In this document: positions 26,049 through 34,700 of the stretch, in pieces
Position numbering within the stretch: position 1 is the stretch's first letter
How the letters are laid out: every line of letters starts with the position of its first letter
Assembly: GCF_014692495.1 (NCBI RefSeq)
Contig: NZ_JACOIJ010000009.1
Span: 47,346 to 111,345, forward strand
DNA length: 64,000 nt
Direction of reading: 5' to 3'
Origin: Sphingobacterium litopenaei
Lineage (GTDB): Bacteria; Bacteroidota; Bacteroidia; Sphingobacteriales; Sphingobacteriaceae
Notes under the pieces: model-generated
Seen by the model: only the letters and a program-made list of their open reading frames with translations
Told to the model about the DNA's origin: nothing
The model's database searches: none
Made by a program: the position numbers and the translations under genes

Positions 26049-26430
26049 ATGAGAAAGTTATATTTATTATTCATAAGCACAATCATCTTCCTTTCATGTA
26101 AAGATGATGATTACGAAGCGTTAGATTTAAACACGAGCTATAGAGAAATTATAGACACAGCTTACGGAGAACATGCAAGACATAAAATCGATTTGTACTT
26201 GCCCGAAAATAGAAATGCAAATACGAAGCTTATTGTTATGATTCACGGAGGCGCTTGGATAAGTGGAGATAAAAGTGATTTGAAAGCATCTGTAGAAGCT
26301 ATTAGGCGGTTAGCACCTGATATTGCTGTGGCAAATATTAACTACCGTTATATTGATGGGCAATCTGTTCTAATTCAGGAACAACTTCATGATGTTGAAA
26401 AAGCAATTAATTTTCTAACTACAAATGCTG
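26049..26430 (+). pseudogene. Alpha/beta-hydrolase lipoprotein, truncated by an IS605-type insertion
   Basis: The first about 127 codons of a lipoprotein carboxylesterase-like hydrolase. The signal is MRKLYLLFISTIIFLSC with the lipidated Cys17, and the oxyanion motif is MIHGGAWISGDK with NINYRYIDG. The frame stops 20 bp inside the insertion element. The nucleophile elbow GxSxG and the rest of the catalytic triad, which normally follow directly after this point, are missing. They are not found beyond the far end of the element either, so the 3' half was deleted. Ancestral role would be a secreted esterase; the remnant should be inactive. Confidence 0.8.
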
Positions 26431-26435
26431 GTGAA

Positions 26436-26843
26436 CTACCCATGTGCTAAAGACAAATGGGCTTCGGGCTTCACAGACTTGTGCTTTGTTGCCAAAGTCT
26501 TATTTGAGTCTCCGCCCGTGTAATCGCCAGTTCCTGACGATATTATTTTTAATCCTTCTTTCAGAATGTTTTTTGCAGCGTTTAAATCACGGTCTAAAAC
26601 GTGTCCATTTTCGTAAGTCCATTCTCTTATTGAAAGATTTAAGTCTTTCTTTTTTAGTTCAGTTAACGTAGCTGCCTGTTTATAGTAATTATCAGACTTT
26701 TTATTTGCTTGATATTGCTCTTTCCTTTCATTTAAAAAGTAGTTGTAAACGTAACGGATACATCCAAAATGCTTATCCAACAACACTTTTTGCTCTTGTG
26801 TTGGCTGCAATTCAAAGTGATATGTCCGAAAAATTATCTTCAT
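26436..26843 (-). pseudogene. tnpB: TnpB with large in-frame internal deletion
   Basis: 135 aa from the ATG at 26843, against about 370-400 for intact TnpB. It keeps the N-terminal OrfB helix-turn-helix (FELQPTQEQKVLLDKHFG, then YVYNYFLNERKEQYQ) and the extreme C-terminus (REWTYENGHVLDRDLNAAKNIL). Everything between about residues 70 and 75 is gone. The first two RuvC acidic residues are lost, and the zinc ribbon is reduced to a Tyr/Asn remnant; only the final Asp in DRDLNAA remains. The stop codon lies inside the right-end hairpin, the normal TnpB end, so the omega-RNA-coding end is still intact. Confidence 0.85.
26439..26461. repeat. Right-end hairpin of the IS605-type element
   Basis: CCCATGTG and CAAATGGG pair with one G/A mismatch around the 7-nt loop CTAAAGA. 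The same loop occurs in the left-end hairpin. Confidence 0.8.
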
Positions 26844-26963
26844 TCTACTATTAAATAGTTTTATTTTATGCAAAGATGCATTTTATTTATGCAGTCCGAT
26901 ACGTTTTTTTTTGTAAATATTTTCCATTTTGATTGAGAAACAGTCACAAAAAACTTCGCTACT

Positions 26964-27371
26964 ATGTCTAAAAAAAGTAAGTACATCAGCACAAATCGTT
27001 CAAAACACTAAGTATCATTTAATCTTCCTTTGCAAGTATCGTAAAAAGTTACTTGTCGGTCAGTTAAAAGATGATATGCGTTCTTTTCTCTTAAACATTA
27101 CTTCTAATTCAGATTTTGAAATTGAAGTGTTTGAATCTGATTTAGACCACATCCATTTTCTTATTCGTTATATCCCTCGTGTTTCAATTACTTCTATTGT
27201 TCGCAAGTTAAAACAAGAATCTACTTATTACATTTGGCGTTCACCACACAGGTCATTCTATTTAAACATTTTTGGAAAGAACATACTTTCTGGTCTGATG
27301 GTTATTTTGTTTGTTCAATAGGTGAAGCATCTCCTGATACTATTCGTCAGTATATTCTCAATCAGGGTTAG
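26964..27371 (+). pseudogene. tnpA: IS200-type TnpA (HUH Y1 transposase) with two frame breaks
   Basis: The coding sense starts at ATG 26964 (MSKKSKYISTNRSKH), is stopped in frame at 27009, and continues in another frame with TKYHLIFLCKYRKK. The HUH motif is DLDHIHFL. A second break occurs near 27261-27268: the frame then reads HFWKEHTFWSDGYF and carries the catalytic Tyr in TIRQYILNQG up to the stop at 27369-27371. The second break coincides with TTTAAAC in the phase needed for -1 slippage, but the first has no such explanation, so decay is the simplest reading. Confidence 0.8.
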
Positions 27372-27381
27372 TCGCTTACAT

Positions 27382-27404
27382 CCCACAGGCTAAAGACCTG
27401 TGGG
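27382..27404. repeat. Left-end hairpin of the IS605-type element
   Basis: CCCACAGG and CCTGTGGG form a perfect 8-bp stem around the loop CTAAAGA, at the tnpA side of the element. Confidence 0.85.
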
Positions 27405-27420
27405 TTTTACGCTCCGTTTT

Positions 27421-27450
27421 ATAAAAAAGCTCTTCAAAAAAGAAGAGCTT
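27421..27450 (-). terminator. Terminator of the nuo operon
   Basis: AAGCTCTTC and GAAGAGCTT pair around a 6-nt loop; on the minus strand the stem is followed by TTTTAT. It is 21 bp after the nuoN stop and only about 10 bp from the IS605-type element. Confidence 0.85.
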
Positions 27451-27471
27451 AGCAGTAAAAATGGTTATTTC

Positions 27472-28857
27472 TTACAATAAGGATATTAAACAATTCGGAT
27501 ATACCCCTATTAGCACCGTAAGCAAAAGAGTGATAATCAAAACTACATTAAAACTAATTGGCACTGCAAGTTTATCATCGCCAGTATTGCTTGGATAAAA
27601 ATACATACGAACCACTACGCGCAAATAGTAATAAATACCAATCGCGGCATTAACTACAGCTAATATTAACAATATAATATGATAATCCGCCATAGCACTT
27701 CGGAATAACATAAACTTCCCTATAAAACCTGCCGTCAACGGGATACCAGCTAGAGATAACATAGCAACAGTTATGACTAAAGCCAATAACGGATTAGTTT
27801 TTCCTAAGCCATCAAAAGCAACAAACTGGTCAGAACCGTGATTTCGCTTCACTAAAATCAGTCCCGCGAATGCGGCTACCGAAGCTAATGAATACGCTAA
27901 ACCATAAGTCAATATGCTTGAATTCGCATTCGCTCCTAACGATATAATTGCAAAGAGCATATATCCAGCATGCGAAATACTCGAATACGCCAACATACGT
28001 TTAAAGCTTGTTTGCATGAGAGCGGTTATATTACCCAGGAATAAAGTAATAACGATCACGACGAGTAATATTGGTGTCCAAAAATCTTGTAATGGAGAGA
28101 AAACGTAACTAAACAGTTTGATAAAACCGGCAAACGAAGCCACTTTCACCACAGTACTCATATAAGTTGTAATCAATATAGGTGCGCCATCGTATACATC
28201 TGGTGTCCAGAAATGGAAGGGAGCAGCTCCCACTTTGAAAAGCAAGCCAACCAATAACAAGAGGATTCCACCATAAAACAATGGGGATACCGCTGTTGGA
28301 TTCGAAACCAAATAATTTTTAACTCCTGTAATATCAAATGTGCCTGTAGCTCCGTATAATAATGTTATACCGAATAACAAAAATCCAGTAGAGAAAGCGC
28401 CCATCAAGAAATATTTCAAGGCAGCTTCGTTCGATGCAAAATCGGTTTTACGAATACCTACCAAAATATATAATGCTACCGACATGACTTCAATACCAAT
28501 AAACAGCATCGCAAAATTGTGATAAGCACAAACCATCAAGGCACCTGTAAGCGAGAATAAAATCAAACAATAATATTCCGCTACATTCTTACTTATAGCA
28601 CTGAAATATTCTTTAGACAATAAAAGTACAAGGCCAGTGATGACAATACATACGGCTGAAAAAGCTAAAGCAAAATTGTCAAACAAAACCATACCGTTGT
28701 AGATCGGTGCAGTTCCATTATTCCAAGCTACTATTTCAAAACCTAATGCTGCCACTAAACCCAGTAAGGATACAGGCAACAATAAGGACTTTGCTTTATA
28801 TAAGCCTAAATATAAAACCAGAATTCCCAACAGAGACAGTGTAATAATCGCTCCCAT
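27472..28857 (-). CDS. nuoN: NADH-quinone oxidoreductase subunit N
   Basis: 461 aa, Mrp-antiporter-like proton-pumping membrane subunit of complex I with about 14 helices. The central region GAAPFHFWTPDVYDGAP contains the conserved proton-channel helix motif, and KRMLAYSSISHAGYML is the following Lys/His helix. Last gene of the nuo operon, 27 bp after nuoM, followed by the operon terminator. Length is slightly shorter than the E. coli subunit, as in other Bacteroidota. Confidence 0.95.
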   Translation of the reverse strand: MGAIITLSLLGILVLYLGLYKAKSLLLPVSLLGLVAALGFEIVAWNNGTAPIYNGMVLFDNFALAFSAVCIVITGLVLLLSKEYFSAISKNVAEYYCLILFSLTGALMVCAYHNFAMLFIGIEVMSVALYILVGIRKTDFASNEAALKYFLMGAFSTGFLLFGITLLYGATGTFDITGVKNYLVSNPTAVSPLFYGGILLLLVGLLFKVGAAPFHFWTPDVYDGAPILITTYMSTVVKVASFAGFIKLFSYVFSPLQDFWTPILLVVIVITLFLGNITALMQTSFKRMLAYSSISHAGYMLFAIISLGANANSSILTYGLAYSLASVAAFAGLILVKRNHGSDQFVAFDGLGKTNPLLALVITVAMLSLAGIPLTAGFIGKFMLFRSAMADYHIILLILAVVNAAIGIYYYLRVVVRMYFYPSNTGDDKLAVPISFNVVLIITLLLTVLIGVYPNCLISLL

Positions 28858-28884
28858 AAATATGATTGTGTATTTTGACTTATT

Positions 28885-30330
28885 TTAAAATTTAACTGAT
28901 TGAATTAATTGCGTTACCGATGCTTCTGACAATTTCAATAGTCCATTTGGCAACACACCTAGCAACACCACAAACAGACAAAGAATGACCAAAACAAACA
29001 CTTCGGTTTTAGAAGCATCTGTGACTTTTACGTATTTCGAATCCAAGGCGCCTAGCATAGTTTTTTGAAATAACCGCAACATATATACCGCACCAAAAAT
29101 CAATGTCAATCCAGCAAAGGCAGCATACCAAATTCCAACACTATATAGTGATTTTAATAATAAAAACTCGCCGATAAAACCATTGGTCAATGGCAGACCG
29201 ACAGCACCCATCATCAGAATAACGAAAAGCGTAGCTAATACAGGCATTTTATAGGCAAGACCGCCCAACTCATCCAAACGATTAGTACCCGTGCGGGATT
29301 TGATAAGATCTAATACTAGAAATATCCCCACCACACTAATGCCATGATTCACCATTTGCATAATTGCACCTTGCAAACCTTCTTGATTCCATGCAAATAT
29401 ACCTGCTGTAATCAAACCCACGTGCGCAATAGATGAATAAGCAATAAGGCGTTTAGTATCTTTTTGTTTGAACGCAATTAGCGAGGCATATACAATTCCA
29501 ATGATACAAAGCACCAATGCAACAGAACCGTACGCACTTGTACCGAAAGGAATAACAGGTATAAGCCAGCGAATAACCCCATAAGTACCCATCTTCAACA
29601 TAATGCCAGCCAACAGCATTGTTCCTGCCGTAGGCGCATTGGTATACGTATCTGGTTGCCATGTGTGGAATGGAAATACTGGAATTTTAATCGCAAAAGC
29701 AACAAAGAAAGCCCAAAATAACCAACGTTGTGCATAGTCGCTCAAATCCAAAGCAACAAATGAAGTCCATTCAAAATCTTTATTTGGAGTTTGCTGTCCT
29801 AAATAAAGGATGGCAATCAACATCAATAAACTTCCAAAGAATGTATAAATGAAGAATTTTAAATTTACTTTTATTCTATCCCCATCACCCCAAAGTGCAC
29901 AAATAAAATAAATTGGAATTAATGCCGCTTCCCATCCTACATAGAATGTAAAAGCATCTAAAGCAGTGAATACCAACAACAAACCTGCCTGCATAAAGCT
30001 AGCAAGTGCATAAAAACTATGTCTATAATCTTTGGTAAAGGTCGAAAGAATGATGAGTGGAAATAAACCGTTCGTCAATAACACCAACGGTAAACTAATG
30101 CCGTCTAATCCTACATGAAAACGGATATTCAGACTTGAAATCCAATCGAATGATTGCTCAAATTGAATAGAAGCGTCAGGTACAAAGGTGCACAAGAATG
30201 GTATTGTCAATACAACTTGAACCAAAGACAATACAAGTGCAAGCCACTTCGCCATCGAAGAAGATTTTGCGAACGCTAACAATATAGCACTTGCAACAGG
30301 TAGTAATAGCAGTATAAAAAGGTTATTCAT
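28885..30330 (-). CDS. nuoM: NADH-quinone oxidoreductase subunit M
   Basis: 481 aa antiporter-like subunit. The channel glutamate is in FYVGWEAALIPIYF, with PVFPFHTWQPDTYTNAP and KRLIAYSSIAHVGL as the key half-channel motifs. It pumps protons across the inner membrane in the middle of the membrane arm. 25 bp after nuoL in the operon. Confidence 0.95.
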   Translation of the reverse strand: MNNLFILLLLPVASAILLAFAKSSSMAKWLALVLSLVQVVLTIPFLCTFVPDASIQFEQSFDWISSLNIRFHVGLDGISLPLVLLTNGLFPLIILSTFTKDYRHSFYALASFMQAGLLLVFTALDAFTFYVGWEAALIPIYFICALWGDGDRIKVNLKFFIYTFFGSLLMLIAILYLGQQTPNKDFEWTSFVALDLSDYAQRWLFWAFFVAFAIKIPVFPFHTWQPDTYTNAPTAGTMLLAGIMLKMGTYGVIRWLIPVIPFGTSAYGSVALVLCIIGIVYASLIAFKQKDTKRLIAYSSIAHVGLITAGIFAWNQEGLQGAIMQMVNHGISVVGIFLVLDLIKSRTGTNRLDELGGLAYKMPVLATLFVILMMGAVGLPLTNGFIGEFLLLKSLYSVGIWYAAFAGLTLIFGAVYMLRLFQKTMLGALDSKYVKVTDASKTEVFVLVILCLFVVLLGVLPNGLLKLSEASVTQLIQSVKF

Positions 30331-30355
30331 TGATTATCTTCTATTTCAAATCTAT

Positions 30356-32275
30356 TTAAATATTTAAAAGACCATACAGCAAAATAGCAGCTGCACCCAA
30401 TACCATCATGATGATATAAAACCCGACATAACCGCTTTGTAATTGGCGAATACCACGACCGGAGGCATTTATCAAATCCGCAACACCATTTACGATACCA
30501 TCAATAGTTCCCTTATCCACAATTTTATATAAGATTTTAGATAAGCTATTAAGCGGTTTTACAAACAAAGCATTATACAGTTCATCGAAATACAATTTGT
30601 TATATGAAAGATTGTATAAGGCACCCTGCTCCATACCATCCTCTTGAGGAACATCTGATTTCTTCACATATTTTTGATAGGCAACGACAGCCATAATAAT
30701 AGCCGCTAAAGCCGAAACCGCCATCAAAATATATTCTGTAGAATGTTCCAAATGAACCTCTGGAAGTCTAGCATTCGTATAAGTAAAAATTGGACTTAAG
30801 AAGTTTGCCAACCAATGTCCCCCACCTAATGCCGAAGGCAAATTGATAACACCACCTACTACTGAAAGAACAGCCAAAACAATCAACGGCAAAGTCATTT
30901 GTACAGGTGACTCATGCAAATGATGTGCCTGCTCTTCCGTTCCTCTAAATTTACCGAAGAACGTTAAAAACAACATTCTAAACATATAGTAAGCCGTGAA
31001 TATTGCTCCGACAAAGCCTAAGCCCCAAAGAATTGGATTGGATTCAAATGAAAAGGCCAAAATTTCATCTTTAGAGAAAAAGCCTGAGAATGGAGGAATA
31101 CCTGCTATCGCGATTGTACCTATTAACATCGTTGCATATGTAATAGGCATGTATTTTTTCAATCCGCCCATTTTACGCACGTCCTGCTCATGATCCATAC
31201 CATGAATAACTGAACCTGCTCCTAAAAACAGTAATGCTTTAAAAAAAGCGTGGGTCAATACATGGAAGAAAGCAGCTGTATAAGCCCCTACTCCTAGCCC
31301 TAAAAACATATAACCTAATTGGGAAACTGTTGAATAAGCCAATACTTTCTTTATATCGTTTTGCGTTACCGCAATAAATGCAGCTACCAATGCTGTCGTA
31401 ACGCCAATAACCGCAATAATTTGTAAAGTAAGAGGAGATAGTGTAAACAAAATATTCGAACGAATAATCATATAAATTCCTGCTGTTACCATTGTAGCCG
31501 CGTGAATCAATGCGGACACAGGAGTTGGACCTGCCATCGCATCTGGCAACCACGTGAATAATGGAATTTGTGCAGATTTACCAGTAGCTGCGATAAATAA
31601 CAATAATGTAATTAACAATAAAGTTGCATCGCCTAGAGGAAATTCTGAAGCCTTACTAAATACCTCTGCATATTCTACCGTTCCAAAAGTTGCGATAATA
31701 GCAAAGACAGCAATTAAAAATCCTAAATCTCCTATTCTGTTCATCACAAAAGCCTTTTTAGCTGCACTTGCGTAGGAAGAGTTTTTGTACCAAAACCCGA
31801 TCAACAAATACGAACATAATCCTACTCCTTCCCATCCAATGAACATGATTAAATAGTTGGATCCTAAGACCAACAACAACATGAAGAAGATAAATAGATT
31901 TAGATAGGCAAAGAATCTTCCAAAGGATTCATCAGAGTGCATATAACAATACGAATACAAATGAATCAAAAATCCAATTCCTGTAACAATAAGCAACATA
32001 ATAGAGCTTAGAGGGTCTAATAGAAATGAAAATTTCAAATTGAAATCTCCAACGGTCAACCAATCAAATAAATGGTAAACCGTTGCAGCATCTTCTCCTG
32101 CATTTCGCGCATTTAACACTTGGCCAAATAACGAACAACTTAACAAGAAAGAACACAAAACGGTACCGCATCCTATCAATCCTATTACGAATTTCGAAAA
32201 ATTATACTGTCCTAGTCCATTAATTATAAAACCTAACAAAGGTATCAACGGTATCAGCCAGATTAGTTCCATCAT
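30356..32275 (-). CDS. nuoL: NADH-quinone oxidoreductase subunit L
   Basis: 639 aa, the distal antiporter-like subunit with the long lateral helix at its C-terminus. Motifs: MFIGWEGVGLCSYLLIGFW, IPLFTWLPDAMAGPTPVSAL, KKVLAYSTVSQLGYM, and the His-rich FHVLTHAFFKALLFLGAG. Length is normal for NuoL. 19 bp after nuoK. Confidence 0.96.
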   Translation of the reverse strand: MMELIWLIPLIPLLGFIINGLGQYNFSKFVIGLIGCGTVLCSFLLSCSLFGQVLNARNAGEDAATVYHLFDWLTVGDFNLKFSFLLDPLSSIMLLIVTGIGFLIHLYSYCYMHSDESFGRFFAYLNLFIFFMLLLVLGSNYLIMFIGWEGVGLCSYLLIGFWYKNSSYASAAKKAFVMNRIGDLGFLIAVFAIIATFGTVEYAEVFSKASEFPLGDATLLLITLLLFIAATGKSAQIPLFTWLPDAMAGPTPVSALIHAATMVTAGIYMIIRSNILFTLSPLTLQIIAVIGVTTALVAAFIAVTQNDIKKVLAYSTVSQLGYMFLGLGVGAYTAAFFHVLTHAFFKALLFLGAGSVIHGMDHEQDVRKMGGLKKYMPITYATMLIGTIAIAGIPPFSGFFSKDEILAFSFESNPILWGLGFVGAIFTAYYMFRMLFLTFFGKFRGTEEQAHHLHESPVQMTLPLIVLAVLSVVGGVINLPSALGGGHWLANFLSPIFTYTNARLPEVHLEHSTEYILMAVSALAAIIMAVVAYQKYVKKSDVPQEDGMEQGALYNLSYNKLYFDELYNALFVKPLNSLSKILYKIVDKGTIDGIVNGVADLINASGRGIRQLQSGYVGFYIIMMVLGAAAILLYGLLNI

Positions 32276-32294
32276 ATATTTAGGTTTTACTCGT

Positions 32295-32624
32295 TTACCA
32301 ACGTAATTTACTCAACGACTCAATATCCACAGATTTCGTATTTCTGTAGACCATAATCACAATGGCTAAACCTACCGCAACTTCCGCTGCTGCCAAAGCC
32401 ATAACGAAAAACACAAAAACCTGTCCACTCGCATCGCCATAATAAGCCGAAAATGCCGCCAACAATAGGTTTACAGAATTTAGCATCAGCTCTATAGACA
32501 TCATAATGATAATCACATTACGACGGATCAACACACCTATAACGCCGATGGCAAATATCACACTACAGAAAATCAAATAATGATTTAATGGAATGCCTTG
32601 TATATTTTGAATAATATCTCCCAT
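32295..32624 (-). CDS. nuoK: NADH-quinone oxidoreductase subunit K
   Basis: 109 aa with three helices (MrpC-like). The conserved membrane glutamates are in SIELMLNSVNLLL and AAAEVAVGLAI. Its ATG overlaps the nuoJ stop by one base (32624), so translation is probably coupled. Confidence 0.95.
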   Translation of the reverse strand: MGDIIQNIQGIPLNHYLIFCSVIFAIGVIGVLIRRNVIIIMMSIELMLNSVNLLLAAFSAYYGDASGQVFVFFVMALAAAEVAVGLAIVIMVYRNTKSVDIESLSKLRW

Positions 32625-33121
32625 TATCCTTCTTTTGTTTCTTTTTTAGCTAATAAAATGGCTCCTACCATTGCTGTCAACAACAGGATTGAAGACAATT
32701 CGAATGGCAATAAAAATTCATCAAACAAAACTTTACCTAGATTTTTTACTAAACCTACGTCCGTATTACCTGTCACGTTTTCTTCTTGCCCGTCTAATAC
32801 ACGGAAAGCACCTAAGAAAGTCGCTAACAAACACATCCCCGCAATAGCACCTATAGTTTTCACCAAGGTGGATTTCATTGGTTCCGTATCCTTATTAAGA
32901 TTCAAAAGCATCAGAACGAACAGGAATAAAACCATAATCGCACCCATGTACACGATGAAATTCACAACAGCCAAAAACTGTGCATTCAACAAAATGTAAT
33001 GAACTGTAAACGTAAAAAACGTAATGACTAGATACAGCACACTATGTACTGGATTCTTTGTGAAGATGGTCATCAACGCAAAGAAAATGGACAAAAATGC
33101 TACAAAATAAAATATACCCAT
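32624..33121 (-). CDS. nuoJ: NADH-quinone oxidoreductase subunit J
   Basis: 165 aa with five helices. YLVITFFTFTVHYILLNAQFLA and the VYMGAIMVLFLFVLMLLNL helix carry the family signature. It contributes to the quinone-to-membrane-arm coupling region. It starts 5 bp after nuoI and its stop overlaps the nuoK start. Confidence 0.95.
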   Translation of the reverse strand: MGIFYFVAFLSIFFALMTIFTKNPVHSVLYLVITFFTFTVHYILLNAQFLAVVNFIVYMGAIMVLFLFVLMLLNLNKDTEPMKSTLVKTIGAIAGMCLLATFLGAFRVLDGQEENVTGNTDVGLVKNLGKVLFDEFLLPFELSSILLLTAMVGAILLAKKETKEG

Positions 33122-33126
33122 TATGC

Positions 33127-33645
33127 TTATCCGTTTACATTAAGTTTCGTAATATCAAATTTCGGCTCCACCAATTTATCTTTACCATAGATAAAATCCT
33201 TGCGCAAATACTCTGCTGTCACGTGTGGACCATCCAAATAAATGGCTTCCTTCGGACAAGCTTCTTCGCACAATCCACAGAAAATACAACGCAACATATT
33301 GATTTCGTATACCGCTGCGTACTTTTCCTCTCTGTACAAATGCTTTTCATCATTTTTACGCTCCGCAGCTGTCATCGTAATCGCCTCAGCAGGACAAGAT
33401 AACGCACAAAGACCACAAGCCGTACAACGCTCTCTGCCTTGTTCATCACGTTTTAACGAGTGTTGTCCTCTGAAATTTTTTGAATAAGGTCTAATTTCCT
33501 CAGGATATTTTACAGTAGGAATTTTCTTGAAAAAATGTCGTATAGTAATAGAAAGCCCTTTCACAATAGCCGGCAGGTACATACGTTCCCATATGTTCAT
33601 TGGCTTTTGCTCGATGACTTTTTTTCGGTTAGTTAATGATTGCAT
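33127..33645 (-). CDS. nuoI: NADH-quinone oxidoreductase subunit I (2x[4Fe-4S])
   Basis: 172 aa ferredoxin-like subunit. Two cluster motifs are seen: CTACGLCALSCPAEAI and CIFCGLCEEACPKEAI (CxxCxxCxxxCP), binding N6a and N6b in the peripheral arm. The N-terminal KIPTVKYPEEIRP region anchors it to the membrane domain. 8 bp after nuoH and 5 bp before nuoJ. Confidence 0.95.
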   Translation of the reverse strand: MQSLTNRKKVIEQKPMNIWERMYLPAIVKGLSITIRHFFKKIPTVKYPEEIRPYSKNFRGQHSLKRDEQGRERCTACGLCALSCPAEAITMTAAERKNDEKHLYREEKYAAVYEINMLRCIFCGLCEEACPKEAIYLDGPHVTAEYLRKDFIYGKDKLVEPKFDITKLNVNG

Positions 33646-33653
33646 ATCCCGAC

Positions 33654-34694
33654 TTATTGAAAGTAAGTATCCTTAATTAATGTTATTACACCTGTCAATA
33701 CAATATTGGCTATAGCCAATGGAATCAAAATTTTCCAGCCCAAGTTCATCAATTGGTCATAACGGAAGCGTGGCAATGTCCAACGAATCCACATGAAGAA
33801 GAAAATGAAACCAAATATTTTTAAGAAAAAGACAAGTACGCCTATAATAGTTATCCAGTTTTCGGACAAGCCCAAATCATACATGAATGGAAAATTATAC
33901 CCGCCGAAATACAATGCCGACATCAGAGCTGATGAAACAAACATATTGATGTATTCCGAGAACATGTATAATCCCAATTTCATCGAAGAATATTCGGTAT
34001 GATATCCACCTACTAATTCGGTTTCACATTCGGGCAAGTCAAAAGGCACACGATTACATTCTGCAAAAGCACAAGTAATGAAAATCAAAAATCCTAAAGG
34101 CTGAACCCAAATATTCCAGTTTACAAAACCTGATTGTTGCGCCACAATTTCGCCTAATTGCAACGAACCTGTCACCATCAATAGAGCGATTAAAGACAAA
34201 CCCATTCCGATTTCGTACGAAATACTTTGTGAGGCAGCACGAATCGCTCCCATTAAGGAGAATTTGTTGTTTGAAGCCCAACCACCAAGCATAATACCGT
34301 AAACGCCTAATGCTATTACACCAAAAACGTATAATACACCAATGTTCACATCAGCAACTTGCAACGTGATGATTTTGCCATCAATAACTAGATTTTGTCC
34401 CCATGGAATCACCGCCGAACTGATACAAGCTGTGATAATCGCAATTACAGGCCCTAAAATAAACAAAGTCTTATGCGCTCCTGCCGGAATAATTTCTTCT
34501 TTGAAAAAGAATTTACCACCATCACAAAGAGGTTGTAAAATCCCGAAAAGACCAGCTCTATCCGGACCATAACGGTCTTGCATAAAACCCGCAATCTTGC
34601 GCTCGGCCAGTGTAGAGTACATCGCTATCACCAAAGTAACAGTGAAGACAATCACCACAAGTATAAGTTTCTCTAATATAAAAGCGACTTCCAT
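33654..34694 (-). CDS. nuoH: NADH-quinone oxidoreductase subunit H
   Basis: 346 aa with eight helices forming the quinone entry chamber. Diagnostic stretches are ERKIAGFMQDRYGPDRAG near residue 30, EIGMGLSLIALLM, CNRVPFDLPECETELVGGYH and MWIRWTLPRFRYDQLM. It starts 6 bp after the short nuoG. Confidence 0.96.
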   Translation of the reverse strand: MEVAFILEKLILVVIVFTVTLVIAMYSTLAERKIAGFMQDRYGPDRAGLFGILQPLCDGGKFFFKEEIIPAGAHKTLFILGPVIAIITACISSAVIPWGQNLVIDGKIITLQVADVNIGVLYVFGVIALGVYGIMLGGWASNNKFSLMGAIRAASQSISYEIGMGLSLIALLMVTGSLQLGEIVAQQSGFVNWNIWVQPLGFLIFITCAFAECNRVPFDLPECETELVGGYHTEYSSMKLGLYMFSEYINMFVSSALMSALYFGGYNFPFMYDLGLSENWITIIGVLVFFLKIFGFIFFFMWIRWTLPRFRYDQLMNLGWKILIPLAIANIVLTGVITLIKDTYFQ

Positions 34695-34700
34695 CGAATA

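Larger units (their letters stand above)
26431..27410. mobile_element. Decayed IS605-type element (IS200/IS605 family), about 980 bp
   Basis: A divergent pair, tnpB remnant (minus) and tnpA remnant (plus), is bounded by two subterminal hairpins that share the loop CTAAAGA. The right end, at the tnpB 3' side, carries the TAGTTCAC-type terminus (minus strand) just outside its hairpin. The left end lies near 27405-27410. There are no terminal inverted repeats or target duplication, as expected for single-strand HUH transposition. tnpB has lost its nuclease core and tnpA has two frame breaks, so the copy is probably not autonomous; it could still be mobilised in trans because both hairpins remain. 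Confidence 0.85.

Noticed and set aside
26436..26843. A TldR-like nuclease-dead TnpB repressor
   Set aside because: TldR proteins keep the whole TnpB fold with altered catalytic residues. Here most of the fold is deleted, and the adjacent tnpA is decayed, so this is an element remnant.
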